From: Bimastos eiseni
Taxonomy: Eukaryota; Annelida; Clitellata; Crassiclitellata; Lumbricidae
Direction: 5' to 3'
Assembly: GCA_959347315.1 (NCBI GenBank)
Contig: OY365806.1
Span: 56,540,350 to 56,604,349, forward strand
DNA: 64,000 nucleotides
Shown: piece after piece, positions 14,685-24,420 of the stretch
How positions within the stretch are numbered: the stretch's first letter is position 1
Layout of the letters: each line of letters begins with the position of its first letter
The notes under the pieces: generated by a model
Databases searched by the model: none
What the model saw: only the letters and a program-made list of their open reading frames with translations
Told to the model about the DNA's origin: nothing
Made by a program: the position numbers and the translations under genes

Positions 14685-17600
14685 ATATTTACTTCATGAC
14701 TGCATTTGACCTATCAACAAAATAGTTGGCAATTATTGAACCTTAAACAAATTGGCAGCTTATATACATCTGAATTGAGTCTTAATTGTTTCTGCCATTG
14801 TTGATGCTACTTCATATAGTTTCCATTTTACATCAATTGATAATTTGCTTGACAAAATATCATTCCTATGTCAGTTGCAACAGGTCAATTGCTCTGGATT
14901 TTCATTGCCATAATATCTGTCTTGTTGACGCCCATTCGCGTTATTATTTGCTAGTTGCAGTGATCCACAGGACATGAATAAATAGTGGAGATAACACTTG
15001 GTGTCTGCAATCTTCACACATGCATGAGATCTCATGACTTCTCATTTGTAATAAGAATTGTAATGGTTTAGTGACTCCATCAATGTCTGATATCATGAAG
15101 TGATGGATGCATTGCATCAAACAATTTGGAGTAGAAGCAAACAAATTAAGAGTCATTGACTCATCCCATCCCTTTTGGGTCCCATAGGGCCATGGCAATT
15201 GTAAAAATTCCTAACAACGCATAATGTTAACTGGGTTCTTGCCTTAGTTGCCTACATCAAAAGTCAGAGGGATACTAACATGTGTTAGTATTTGCTACTA
15301 ATCTTCAATCACAAGAACCTTTTCTTATAGATAGCAGGAGCTCAAATGTGCAACTTGGAAATTGTTTATTATTTTAAAAGGTCATTGTATATTATGTATA
15401 TAGGTCAATGTATTGTATGTATATAGGTTAGTGTAAGCAATGCATACAGTGAGACTATGACACATGGACCCTGAAGCAGTATTTATGCATCCATTCGCAA
15501 TTTAGGTGCGTCCACCCGAACATCATTATTTATCTGCTCCCAGCTTCAACATTTTTTGAGCCTTGGGCCCACGCTATCAGAGTCACTAGTCATAGTATCA
15601 ACTGTAAACGAAATGCCTGTTGAACGGTCAGCAAACTTGTTAAGATATTGCTTGAAATAAATAAGTGCCTGTAATTTATTGGCAAAATTTTACTTGTTTC
15701 TAAGGCATTATTTGTTGTAAACAATGTCAAAGACACGTTTTCTGGTTATTTATCGTCACGGGTAGCTCTAGGCTACGTATACAGGAGGCTGAATACCTAG
15801 TTTTTTTTATTTAATTGCACCAACTGCACTGTTTCCTCTTCAATTGATTTTAATTAATAAGAGTTGTTAACGGTTCTTTGCTTCTTTGCACCTAATGTCA
15901 TATGTGTAGCCTACATAAAATGAGTTTGAGACAAAACAAGAAAACACTTTAAATATTAGTGCACATTATTATTAATTAATGCACGGCTTGAAAATTAATA
16001 AATGTATTTAAAAATTAATTCTAATAGTCAAATAAATAAAAAATTTCATAAATATTTATGCTGAGTAAGTTATCTAAGGGAAATGTCCAGGGGGTTGTCT
16101 CCATGGGGGGGGTGTCCGAAGGGGAAGCCCTGCACCCAATAGTCATACATCATTCTAAGTCAGTGGTCCCCAACCTTTTTGACACCACAGCACACTTGAG
16201 ATCTTTCGAAATTCCGGCGGCACACCATTGAACTAAAATTAATTTTTATGTTTAATTTTTAGCAATCTTGCTTTTAAGCATTTACCATGCCAAAAAGATG
16301 GCTTAATTTAAAGTTGTAAACTTACATAATTTTCAAAATAAATGAGAGTAGAGTGGTCAGACCATATACATTTAGGAGTTTAACTTGAACAGATTAAAAT
16401 GCAACATTTACAATTTTACATTTACAATGTTAAACGTAAACTGATTGTAAACTGTGCGTGTTATCGGTGTAAGACCTGTTTAACTGTCAATCAATGTCAA
16501 TGAGATATCTGGGCTTGATGTCCCTTGCAAATTTATTTAATCCTTGGACGAATTTCCAATGAACAAACTCCTTTCTTCTTCAACACACTTCAAATTTTAC
16601 TCTCTTTTTGTATTTAATATTTGTAAGAGTTGAAAATCCGAGCTCATACAAATAGGATGTGGAGAACTGTGAAAGAATATGCAGTCATCTTTTAAATATT
16701 CTGATGTTCTTTTTCTGCCATTTTCCAGAATGCATCTACGAACATTTCTGATTTCAAATACTGAAATATATCTGTCAGATATGCCAGCTTAGCATGCCAG
16801 AATGTCATTAATAAGAAAGCACAAAAAAGGCCATTTGTAGAACAGGTCAGCAGTACACCAGAGACAACACTTTCCCTCTTGAGAGCCATCGTACTTCTGT
16901 ATGTATAATCAGGCACACATGCTTTGATTCCATATTAAAGCAAAGCTATTTGGATTCGCACGATTTCAACAGAAACATTTACGTTTTCATTAAAATGGAC
17001 ACATTATGTTTTAATTTTATTCGAATATCGTTTTTATTGATTTCGAATTTGATTTTGTTATTAGCTCTGTGGCACACTTGTCGGTGCCTCGCGGCACACC
17101 AGTGTGCCGCGGCACACCGGTTGAGAATCACTGTTCTAAGTCAACAATAGGAAAGCAAACACAAATTGACAGCAAATAATAACGCTTACACCCTGATTGT
17201 TTTACAGTCTACCAATCATCACTGACAACAATTTACACAGAGATAACTCCTCAAGGATCTTGAAATTGATGTATAAGCTTCAATATATTGGGCCGATAAC
17301 GGCTGAAGAGATCTTGATAAAGTCAAAATGAACCACTTCACAATCATCATTCAAGAGTAAATCGAGCCAATAAGTGTTGTTCAATGCAATGACATGATAA
17401 CCAGGTGACAGTAATATGATCATAAATCTTACTAACATACCTACTCATAATGCAACAATCTAAAAACCTATGGCCTTCCTAGTTTAATGGAAACTAATGC
17501 TCTATAACCAAAATTTGACCCAGTCATAAATTATTTTAGTTCAACATTAACCATCGGTTATAAGTAGTTGTTAGACTTAAATGATGGCCAGAATATATGA

Positions 17601-20600
17601 GACTCGATAGCTTAATATTTAATGCTAAAGCACAGTCTGTTAAAATTTGCTTCAAAGAGACCATTGAATTGCACTGGAAGTGTTTCAGGAATGAAGGCTT
17701 TGCATACAAGTTCGATGGAGGAGGACCATTTGAAGCTATGAGTTGTCTTGAAGTAAGTTCCAAACAACAGGAAGGCCTTAATAACAGGAAGAGTACACAT
17801 GGCAGACTAAGAACAATAGGAAACGATACGGAACATCAGACTGAAGTACTAAACACTGCACTAAAGACTAAACGAAAATCAGCATGGGAAGGCTTGAGTA
17901 ACATTGTACTGTGCACAACACAAGTTTTCCTTGTACATAGAGTTACTAAGCAATTCAAAACGACAGTAAAACAATCAGATGACTTTTGCTAATTGTTAAC
18001 TAAACACATGAGCTGACACACCACAAATCAACTAGGCTTACAAATTAAGGCCTTTCCAAATTGGACATAGTTCAGACAGTAACCAACATTTGTGCAAATT
18101 TTGACATGGTTTATATTTGTAACAGACATTTGGAATGAAATTGTGATCATTTTAGCTGGTAGGGGAAAGCCTGGAATGAAGCATATATCTGCACCTTGTG
18201 ATGGGAAAAGATGCTTCAAAGGACATGGGAGGGATTATGGGACTCACTCCTAAAAACAGTCCTAAAGAGACAGTCATCAGCTGCTTCCATGCTATAACTG
18301 GTTCCCCACGAGTCCCTAGGCAAATTTCTGTCGACTGCAATGGCCATTGTTAATAAAGGCGGTCGTTGAACTCTGGTTCCATTCTACAGAGAGAAAGCCC
18401 ATTCAATGCATTCTTGCCACCGGTTTTCACTGCAGGTGGAATGGAAAACACAGAGGTTTATATCAAATAAATAATCAGTCAAAAGGCAGCCACCAAGTAT
18501 AAACAAGGCCAACAACACAGGCCGTGTGAAATTTATATTGATTTTTTTAATGCTGTCAGGCCACTAGAGGCTGTCTTTTACTCTCATATTTGAACATAAG
18601 TATGGAAATTACCAGCTTGATAAAAGTCAAATTTCATAATGTCCATGTTAGAAAAGTAATTTCAGTGTCCATACCATACCATGCTTGGAACCAAATAGTT
18701 GCATTACACATACCCATATATTCTATAATTCTAATCTGTATAACATTTTGCAAGGACTTCTTCAGAAGCAGAAAACAAGACTGAAACAAAGTGGACCAAC
18801 TGAAGATCGCAACATTTGATGAGCAGCCCTATATGAAATGAAGAATCGGTTTGCAGTACATGTCTCTCTCTCTTACGGCAATATTTAGTCTTCAGACTCT
18901 TCTTGGACGGACCATCAACTAACAACCAAGATATCATAGAGGGCCTTAGCTACAAGAGGCATAGGGTTCTTAGAATTAAAAAACTAATAGCAGACACTAT
19001 TTTGGCTCACACACTATTACAGGCTAGCAATAAAGCAAAACTAGTCAGATAAGCAGCCAAATAACCAAAGAATCTGTTGAATATATAAGGTTAATCTGCC
19101 TAACATCAGACAAGAGACATCAACCTGCATTTTGGTCACATTACTTGCAACATAGTGAATTTCTTGTTGTGGGGTTTAAAACATCTGATTAGCAGTGTAC
19201 TATCAGGTAAAAATCAGATTACTTCCAATTAGAATGCTAATGTGATGATATTACTGCCAATTAGAATGCCAATGTGATGCTATTACTGCCAATTAGAATG
19301 CCAATGTGATTCTATTACTGCCAATTAGAATGCCAATGTGATCTTATTACTGCCAATTAAAATGCCAATGTGATGCTATTACTGCCAATTAGAATGCCAA
19401 TGTGATGCTATTACTGCCAATTAGAATGCCAATGTGATGCTATTACTGTCAATTAGAATGCCAATGTGATGCCATTATCCTAACATGCCTTGTGAAATTT
19501 TGCTGTGGAAAAATAATTAGCATTACACTACTTTAAATCACAAAGTTTCTGGCATGCCTCCTATAATTATACAATAATGAGCAGCTTAGGAAACAAGAAG
19601 TCATTATATTCCTGAAGTGGAATCAGTAGCCTTAAATCTGTTCATGTGCAATGTGCGAATAAATCATGTTGCTTCCTTTATCCAGCCAAAATACAATTTA
19701 TTTGAAGGTGGCAAGAAAAACAACTAGCTTAATTGTATTGTATCTGATCATTTATAAATAGCGTCTCACAGCATAAGCCCTCCCAGAGCAATGTACCAGT
19801 ATAGAAAAGGAAGGTCTAAGCTGAGAGAAAGAGACAGAGATGTAACCAGAGAAGATGGCCGAGAAGAGGAAATTCACTCCATACAGAGGGACAAAAATGC
19901 AGGCAAAGAATTCGAATTTAGCTATTGTGATCCTAACACAAGGAGCAAAAGAGTCAAGTCATTCGGAGGATCTGAGAGGACGAAATGACGTAGCTGTAAG
20001 AGGGACGTTGGGAGAAAGATATTCTGGAGCAAATGAATGAATGAGATTTAACGATGCCATTGAGAACTTTAAATTGGATATGTGTATGTAGAGGCAGTCA
20101 AAGAAGTTGTTCAGCCATAAATGTAGAGATGTGAGAGAAACCAGATGGGTGAGATATAAGTCTCGAAGCAGGATACACCCCTTGGGTTCTTGGCATCAGA
20201 AGTGACTAATGGTTCCCAGTGGGCAGCCTCTTTGTAGTGGTAGAAGAGGTGACGAAAGAGCACATAGTTGGGTATTCGAAGACGAATCGACTTTGGTATC
20301 CTAAAACTGGTGAAAACGTCCCAGCATAACAAGTGACTGATTGCATTCTTCGTCAATCTACACAGCGAGCTGTTGAAGTTGAGTATTGTTGAGCAGTTGA
20401 AATTGAGTACTGAGCTGTTGAAGTTGAGTCTTGAGCTGTTGAGGTAGAGTCTTGAGCTGTTGAGGTAGACTCTGGAGCTGTTGAAGTCATTGAGCTGTTG
20501 AAGTCAAGTAGAGTCTTGATATTGTGATGAGGAAACATGGTGTCGAGAGAGAATTTTTTATTGAAAGCATCCAGATCGAAGAATTTAGAGATCACATGTG

Positions 20601-22509
20601 CATCCAAAGTTTTGCCGAAGGAGGAGACGAGAGGGCTGCATAGAGCTTTGCTGAAAACCGAAGGATTTCCACTGTTAAGGTCCATCTATTAAGGTTTGCA
20701 CTAAATGACTGTCTCAAGAGAAAAAGCCTGCATTAAACATGCATTAGACACTGCAGGGCAGACACCCCATCACTCAGACATTATGGGACACTTCAAAGAC
20801 ATTTATCTCAGCTCTATTGCTCAAGGTTATTTGTCAAAAATTATTCAACTCACCCACTCATGTACGCATTTTCCAGCAATGCCCAAATTCATCCTTGTAT
20901 GAAAATAGATCATAATTTATTTACTTTTCATTTTAAAATCTCTGTTTTATGGTTAAACTACAGAACAATGTCGGGTTTTGTTTCTTAGATCGACTATTAT
21001 TAATAGTTATGACAGAAAAGTATGTATGTCTTGAAGTCAACATTCTTGTTTTAAGGCGAACTAGACTCATTTAATTTCGGTTGAGGGGAGTGGAGGGGGA
21101 CAGATAGGGTGTTGAAATACAGCAGGCAGGCTTGGGAGGGAGCATCAGGGGAGAGGATGGGTAAGGGGAGGAAGGGAATGAGACACATTAGAGTGGAGCT
21201 CATATAAAAGGATCTTACAAAAAAATAGCTGGATAGCCATGATGATGCTGCCTTCTGAAACGTAAGTTTATGGACTAATGTGCATATTCCATCTGATGGA
21301 AAAGTCAATCATGCCCTGTTTGCCAACGTTCTTAGCGCCTGTGCTCAGTTATCCCCCTTGACAGCAGAATCACTCAACTGGATATGTTTTCCCAGTCGAT
21401 AATGCTATTAGTCACTCCACGATATCCAATATGCTACACACTAATTACGGTGTCCGTAAAGGATAAAGTATGTAAACAGTGATCAAAAACAGCAACACAG
21501 TGGTAACTGCACATGTGATGGAAATGCAAAATGGGCCCACGTGTGATGGAAATGCAAAATGACCCACATGTGATGGAAATGTGAAACGAACTCACATGTG
21601 ATGGAAATGCAAAATGGACCCATGTGTGATGGAAATGCAAAATTAACGCCAATCCTAGTAACAATTGATTCTCTCGATTGTTCAAGACTACCAGGGACAG
21701 GTCAGTCGATCTCCTCAATAGTATGATGATTAAGAAACTGTATGAGGTTGATGGAGACCAATTGATTGCTCAAAAGAAGAAGACTTTCACTTCAAGACAG
21801 TCAAGAAATAATCATAAGACCAAGACATAAAAATACCTGACTCAAAACCAAAACTGAGTCTTGAGACTCTGCACAAAACCAGTTGGCAGTTTCAAGTAAC
21901 TAATTATGTTTGTAAATCACTGAAAATTGTTATTTATAATATATGCCACAATAATTTTAAGAATAATACAATGTGTATGTACATATGCTTTCAAGTGGTG
22001 TGAAAGAATGGAGTCCAAAATTATATCCATGCATTAAATATAAGTTATTCTTTCTGTACGCCTTGACTTACACACAGTTTCAGACAATCTAATGACACCA
22101 ACACCATATCTTGATGTTGATTTCATCCCTAGCTCATGTAATCGTCTTCTTATTATTATCCTCTTCCTCCTCTGTATCTTCCCCTTCTTCCACTAAGACT
22201 GTAACTACAAACAATTCTCCTTACAAATAGCAGTATACAACAATTTGAGTAACTTGCCAATGCACCCAGTAAAATAATATTCTGTTAAACTTACAGAGAC
22301 ATTTGTTATATGCACTAACCAGATATATCTCCTCTCTCCAGTATCACATAATCTCTGTGAGCGTTGTGAAAGTAATAGCCAAGCTGCACTCCTGAAGGAC
22401 CTGCACCGACAATGATGTACTGCCAGTGCTTCACTGCAGACATGGAGACCATCGGCAGAATAATTAAACACCAAAACATTGATACAAACAGCAAACAAGA
22501 TGATGCCAT
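1305..22509 (-). CDS. FOXRED2: FOXRED2/ERFAD-like FAD-dependent ER oxidoreductase (3' partial)
   Basis: Eight coding exons on the minus strand: 22320-22509, 10477-10798, 7583-7713, 6813-6933, 4465-4695, 3339-3505, 2138-2303 and 1305-1537. They total 1561 nt (520 codons plus one base) and every junction keeps phase with GT-AG borders. The protein starts with a hydrophobic signal peptide (residues 1-25), then the FAD-binding GAGPSG motif (35-40), the conserved SFFTVYPRH and ISINKR region, and an NADPH-type GRGNAAF motif (215-221) split by an intron. Later blocks ([41 protein letters not shown]) are recognisable FOXRED2 signatures. Vertebrate FOXRED2/ERFAD is a lumenal flavoprotein that links to SEL1L and OS-9 in ER-associated degradation. 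The C-terminus, where an ER-retention signal is expected, is off the left edge. Introns are transposon-rich and intron 1 is 11.5 kb. The ATG at 22509 is chosen because the signal peptide begins there; untranslated 5' exons further right are possible. Confidence 0.9.
1918..2125 (-). mobile_element. LINE (L2/CR1-like) 3'-end fragment
   Basis: Minus-strand translation contains [14 protein letters not shown] and [15 protein letters not shown], the typical tail of L2/CR1-class reverse transcriptases (usually APxLWNxLP then FKxxLKTxLF). Only this tail is present, in intron 7 directly after exon 7, so it is a truncated remnant. Confidence 0.65.
2138..2303 (-). CDS. FOXRED2: FOXRED2-like exon 7
   Basis: Acceptor TTTTCATAG. 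Encodes [13 protein letters not shown], then [19 protein letters not shown], matching the family's RRVNEASGLYQMF-type block. Donor GTGGGT is non-optimal, with two bases carried over. Past the donor the same frame runs open into a LINE fragment (1918-2125), so a naive ORF caller would fuse them. Confidence 0.88.
3147..3234. repeat. 22-bp tandem repeat, 4 copies
   Basis: Unit ACAATGTAGGAGCCGCTCAG plus AG, repeated four times without a mismatch at 3147, 3169, 3191 and 3213. It lies in FOXRED2-like intron 6. Perfect identity suggests recent expansion. Confidence 0.97.
3339..3505 (-). CDS. FOXRED2: FOXRED2-like exon 6
   Basis: Acceptor TTTTTTCAG. Encodes a segment with [23 protein letters not shown] and [13 protein letters not shown]; the last is the conserved C-terminal FAD-binding signature of the family. 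Donor GTGAGT, phase 1. A 22-bp tandem repeat lies about 105 bp downstream, in intron 6. Confidence 0.92.
4465..4695 (-). CDS. FOXRED2: FOXRED2-like exon 5
   Basis: Acceptor GTTTCTAG. Encodes [16 protein letters not shown], an acidic stretch and then [20 protein letters not shown]; the last part, [10 protein letters not shown], is a conserved FOXRED2 block. Donor GTTGTT after ...TTCAGCAG, phase 2. Reading beyond the donor gives only non-conserved sequence. Confidence 0.9.
5171..5906 (+). mobile_element. hAT-like non-autonomous element, family A copy 1
   Basis: Starts TAGAGCTGTACCGATATCAC and is flanked by the 8-bp direct repeat TCCCTAGG (5163-5170 and 5907-5914), the duplication length of hAT elements. 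Its sequence matches family A copy 2 (9509-10045) in reverse complement, including the GCCGATTATGCCGATACCG subterminal repeats and a central block near 5340-5420. The right terminus appears shortened compared with copy 2. No transposase is visible. It lies in intron 4 of the FOXRED2-like gene. Confidence 0.75.
5460..5610. repeat. Inverted repeat inside hAT family A copy 1
   Basis: Arms of about 26 bp, CCAAGGAATGGCTGGCCAATT near 5460 and its reverse complement ending near 5610, separated by about 100 bp. The pair interrupts the part shared with copy 2 and may be a nested foldback insertion or an internal rearrangement. Confidence 0.7.
6813..6933 (-). CDS. FOXRED2: FOXRED2-like exon 4
   Basis: Acceptor GATTGTTAG, then [14 protein letters not shown], which completes the GxGxxA nucleotide-binding motif, and [15 protein letters not shown]. 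Donor GTTGGC is a weak but acceptable GT site and leaves AG for an Arg completed in exon 5. A 26-bp minisatellite starts only 14 bp upstream of the acceptor, in intron 3. Confidence 0.9.
6947..7206. repeat. 26-bp minisatellite, 10 copies
   Basis: Unit ACCAGGAAATAACTTCACAA plus ATAATA, starting at 6947 and repeating every 26 bp to 7181 (6973, 6999, 7025, 7051, 7077, 7103, 7129, 7155, 7181). Copies differ by single bases (ACAAAT versus ACATAT, TGACC versus TAACC). It sits 14 bp upstream, in transcript sense, of FOXRED2-like exon 4, where the branch point and polypyrimidine tract are expected. Confidence 0.97.
7583..7713 (-). CDS. FOXRED2: FOXRED2-like exon 3
   Basis: Acceptor TTTAAATAG, then codons for TLIIGTG, the second-FAD-loop ATG-like motif, and [22 protein letters not shown]. 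The EGYE and FEGQ.VLILG segments match FOXRED2. Donor GTATAA; it ends in the first base of the Gly codon that opens the NADPH-binding motif. Confidence 0.9.
8880..9020 (-). repeat. tRNA-derived SINE, minus strand
   Basis: Read on the minus strand from 9020: GGCACGGTGGCCGAACGGTT (box A-like), then after about 50 bases GGTTTGATTCTCG (box B-like). The two boxes and spacing fit a pol III internal promoter derived from a Ser/Leu-type tRNA. There is no clean cloverleaf and no 3' acceptor pairing, so SINE is preferred over tRNA gene. Confidence 0.6.
9163..9345 (-). mobile_element. LINE (L2/CR1-like) fragment
   Basis: Minus-strand frame includes [11 protein letters not shown] and [14 protein letters not shown], the KFDHIxPVL...LHWLPVxxRIxYK block of L2/CR1 reverse transcriptases. 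It shares an almost identical nucleotide stretch (CTCTATTCGCTGCTTAATGG) with the fragment at 10,060-10,330, so two copies of one family lie within 1 kb. Confidence 0.65.
9509..10045. mobile_element. hAT-like MITE, family A copy 2
   Basis: Terminal inverted repeats TAGAGCTGTACCGAT ... ATCGGTACAGCTCTA with a perfect 8-bp target duplication AACGACTC (9501-9508 and 10046-10053). Length 537 bp with no transposase. It is inverted relative to copy 1 at 5171. Subterminal ATCGGC-type motifs repeat near both ends. It lies in FOXRED2-like intron 2, next to LINE sequence. Confidence 0.9.
10060..10330 (-). mobile_element. LINE (L2/CR1-like) fragment
   Basis: Minus-strand translation reads [16 protein letters not shown] and then [13 protein letters not shown], the RT C-terminal region typical of L2/CR1 elements. 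It is interrupted by stops and frame changes, so it is a dead fragment. It is the same family as 9163-9345. Confidence 0.6.
10477..10798 (-). CDS. FOXRED2: FOXRED2-like exon 2
   Basis: Encodes the conserved block beginning [18 protein letters not shown] and continuing through [11 protein letters not shown], which is almost diagnostic for FOXRED2. The acceptor reads TTGTTAG on the minus strand and the donor is GTGAGC after ...TTCACTTGCAA. It exits with two bases of a codon (phase 2). It is the largest exon in the window (322 nt). Confidence 0.92.
12372..13060 (+). mobile_element. hAT-like MITE, family B copy 1
   Basis: Termini TAGGGCATAAC ... GTTATGCCCTA, flanked by CACTCTAG (12364-12371) and CATTCTAG (13061-13068), an 8-bp duplication with one mismatch. 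Subterminal blocks (GGAAATCGCCTCGGACATT at left, CCAAATACTCGGATTCGGTA at right) are shared with copy 2 at 13,354. Length 689 bp, no transposase. Confidence 0.88.
13354..13742 (+). mobile_element. hAT-like MITE, family B copy 2
   Basis: Left end TAGGGCATAACC and right end GTTATGCCATA, flanked by GAACAACA (13346-13353) and TAACAACA (13743-13750), 7 of 8 matching. It is an internally shorter (389 bp) copy of the element 290 bp to its left, in the same orientation, which suggests two insertions rather than one broken copy. Confidence 0.85.
14620..14677. repeat. (TA)n microsatellite
   Basis: Uninterrupted TA dinucleotides, about 29 repeats. Shorter TA tracts occur at about 14,248-14,270, 58,084-58,099 and 61,125-61,148. 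Confidence 0.98.
16161..17133 (-). mobile_element. Internally deleted hAT transposon
   Basis: Ends CAGTGGTCCCCAACC and GGTTGAGAATCACTG form imperfect terminal inverted repeats of the classic CAGTGGTTCTCAACC hAT type. They are flanked by a perfect 8-bp duplication TTCTAAGT (16153-16160 and 17134-17141). GC-rich subterminal GGCGGCACACC-type motifs repeat at both ends. The interior keeps degraded hAT transposase sequence on the minus strand. Length 973 bp, so most of the transposase is missing. Confidence 0.93.
16580..16916 (-). pseudogene. hAT transposase remnant (SCAND3/ZBED5-like)
   Basis: The minus-strand frame at 16692-16916 contains [17 protein letters not shown], matching the conserved KLAYLxDIFxxLN block of hAT transposases. 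A second frame just below (about 16,590-16,680) contains [19 protein letters not shown], matching the C-terminal dimerisation region. A stop and a frame change separate and end these pieces. It cannot encode a working enzyme. Confidence 0.8.
19218..19473. repeat. 32-bp minisatellite, 8 copies
   Basis: Unit ATTACTGCCAATTAGAATGC plus CAATGTGATGCT, with starts every 32 bp from 19218 to 19442. Copies differ by one to three bases; the first is the most diverged. In FOXRED2-like intron 1. Confidence 0.97.
20367..20518. repeat. Imperfect ~21-bp repeat (GAGCTGTTGAAGTTGAGTCTT)
   Basis: About seven degenerate units of roughly 21 bp with length variants. On the minus strand it reads as repeated Ser-Thr-Ala-Gln-Asp, which creates the tail of a 110-codon open frame (20353-20685). 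I treat that frame as repeat-driven, not as a gene. Confidence 0.85.
21511..21645. repeat. 27-28-bp minisatellite, 5 copies
   Basis: Unit ACATGTGATGGAAATGCAAA plus ATGGGCCC, starting at 21511, 21539, 21566, 21594 and about 21622. Copies vary in the CATGTG/CGTGTG start and the last bases. In FOXRED2-like intron 1. Confidence 0.94.
22320..22509 (-). CDS. FOXRED2: FOXRED2-like exon 1 (signal peptide and FAD motif)
   Basis: Contains the start codon, a hydrophobic leader rich in Leu, Ile, Phe and Met, and the dinucleotide-binding GAGPSG motif after the sequence HWQYIIV. The exon ends ...GATATATCTG followed by donor GTTAGT, leaving one base (phase 1) that joins the GC of exon 2 to make Gly. The open frame continues only a few bases past the donor. 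Confidence 0.9.
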
Positions 22510-24420
22510 ATCTAAACAACAACAACAACACAGGTTGGAAGTTAATTACAAATATTATATAGTAATTTACACAGGAGTAACATATGTAACATATGCATTC
22601 ATTTCAAGACAAATTCATAGACATTTACAATGTTGCATAACAACAATATCCAGGAGCTACAAAAAAACAACCTTGGTAATTTGCATAAGCAACACAAAAC
22701 AATCAGGAATTAAAATTGGGCAATGACATCAGCACATGTCTAGACATATGGACGCTTAACACATTTCAGACCAAGACTTCTCAAATTATTCATCATTCTC
22801 CATTTTGAGCATAAGGGAGAGACAATGAGACATCAATGGGAATGCATATGATGGCTAAAAAAGGTCAAAAGGGCCACTAAAGCCTGGATTACCTCTCTCA
22901 CATAAACAGATTTATCTGAGCTTTAACATTATTTCTTACACTGTTATGTTAGAGAAAAGGATGCTTCCAGTTAGTTGCTAAGACTTAGGTTCTACTGAAA
23001 GTCCAGATACATATACACCAGGGGGCAGGAAGGGCACCCCTTCCCCCGTTTTAGTGCTCAGTGACCCCCAAATCAGTTCTTTTTATGTTTCTCCAATGGC
23101 ACTTTAAGATAACTCTTGATTTGGGGAGCACATGGAAGGGCACTGAGCACTAAAACTGGGGGGGGGGGGGCAGGTGCCCCCGGCCCCCCGCTTGTTACAC
23201 CCCTGCATGCAAATACATACAAATACACATACAAGAATACAAACAAGTACAATGCACTGCACAGACATTCCTGAGTCTCGTTTCGAGAGCCGGTTAAGTA
23301 ACTCTTACTTCAACCCTTGTGTCACACAATGTTTTGTATGCAATCAATCAGTTGACTTCTAAAGTGCCCTGGCAAAGCATGTTAACGTCAGTTAATATCA
23401 TCAGGCATCCGAAAATGGTCATCACACATCTAGAAGCTGTTGAGCTGCAGTTGGTGAAAATGAGTCCCTCTGGGCGTAACAACAAGCAGACCACATTAAC
23501 AATGTCTAACAAAGGACACGAGTTTCACAAGAGGACACCTGGAGACACTCATTCAGATTTCAAACCTTATGGTCACTGTCCTTCCGGGCAACATGAGTTA
23601 TATGGCAATTAATTAGACACCAATGTGTCATCAACTATTTATTGTAATCACTGTGCCAGGCTATTCTTCTGAAAGTGCATTCACACAAAGTCCCTTGAAC
23701 TACACAGTGGAAGTACATTTTCCTGACTACATTAAGTTTTAAATGCTAAAATATACATAAATCTCTATTAAACATCCACAAATGGGTAAATTAAAATAAT
23801 AAGACTTTGGAGGGTGTAGACATCTGCCAAGCATTCTAATCATTCATTTTCAAAAGATTATCAGCCATTCATGAATAACTGACAATGGCACAGTGAGGCA
23901 AGCATTAAAAGTCACAAACCGACGGACATATATCATACATGTATACATTCACACTCACAACTTACAGTCCTACACACACACACAACCTACATACAACCTA
24001 CACTCACAAATGAATCTGGAGTCTTTTAATTTGTTCATGGGGAACCTTCAAAATCAGTTAAATGTCTCTTGAAACAACCCCTTGCCGAAGTGCTGATTAC
24101 ATTCCGAGTTACTTTCAGGCTTACTCTGTTGGATGTTCTGTGAAACAGTATATACAATTGGTGCAAGTAACTGTGTTCAATGTTAAATATGTGACTACAA
24201 ATGCAAACTAATTCACCAACAGCTGCCACACCTGATGTCACCTATTCCATTAGAAAGAGACCAGGTAGTCCCACAGAATCGGCAAAACAGATTTTTGGTT
24301 CATTATAGTTACTATAGCAACCTAATACATTATGTTTCTATTTATTAGAGAGCCACAACTGTCTATCAAGGCATTTGAAATTCAATTTAAATATAGGTGA
24401 CATATAACTCGTCTGATAAC
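22510..24420. other. Upstream flank of FOXRED2-like gene
   Basis: This is immediately upstream of the FOXRED2-like start codon. I see no TATA box or CpG-rich promoter adjacent to the ATG, so the real transcription start may be in an upstream untranslated exon. Open frames at 22,412-22,726, 23,174-23,612 and 24,035-24,241 resemble nothing known. A foldback element lies at about 23,018-23,210. Confidence 0.5.
23018..23210. mobile_element. Foldback/MITE-like element
   Basis: The left arm (about 23,030-23,085, containing GTTTTAGTGCTCAGTG) is the inverse of the right arm (about 23,110-23,165, containing CACTGAGCACTAAAAC). The right arm continues through a G12 run into GGTGCCCCCGGCCCCCCG and ends near TTACACCCCTG. 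The two arms are separated by only about 30 bp. The left outer end is truncated or rearranged, so borders are approximate and I cannot show a target duplication. Confidence 0.6.

Larger units (their letters stand above)
10799..22319 (-). other. FOXRED2-like intron 1 (11.5 kb)
   Basis: Bounded by donor GTTAGT (minus, 22319) and acceptor TTAG (10799). It contains two family B hAT MITEs, a 973-bp hAT remnant, a TA microsatellite and three minisatellite arrays, listed separately. Elsewhere, for example 10,880-12,360, 13,760-14,240, 14,680-16,150, 17,150-19,200 and 19,480-20,350, I see no coding exon or recognisable element. The open frames at 17,597-17,992, 19,791-20,040 and 20,111-20,685 look like chance or repeat-driven ORFs. 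Confidence 0.75.

Noticed and set aside
17597..17992. 131-codon plus-strand ORF
   Set aside because: No recognisable domain, antisense to the FOXRED2-like intron, and overlapping minus-strand frames of similar length; most likely chance.
20353..20685. 110-codon minus-strand ORF with Ser-Thr-Ala-Gln repeats
   Set aside because: The repeats come from the 21-bp minisatellite and the rest has no similarity or splice partners. It lies within FOXRED2-like intron 1.
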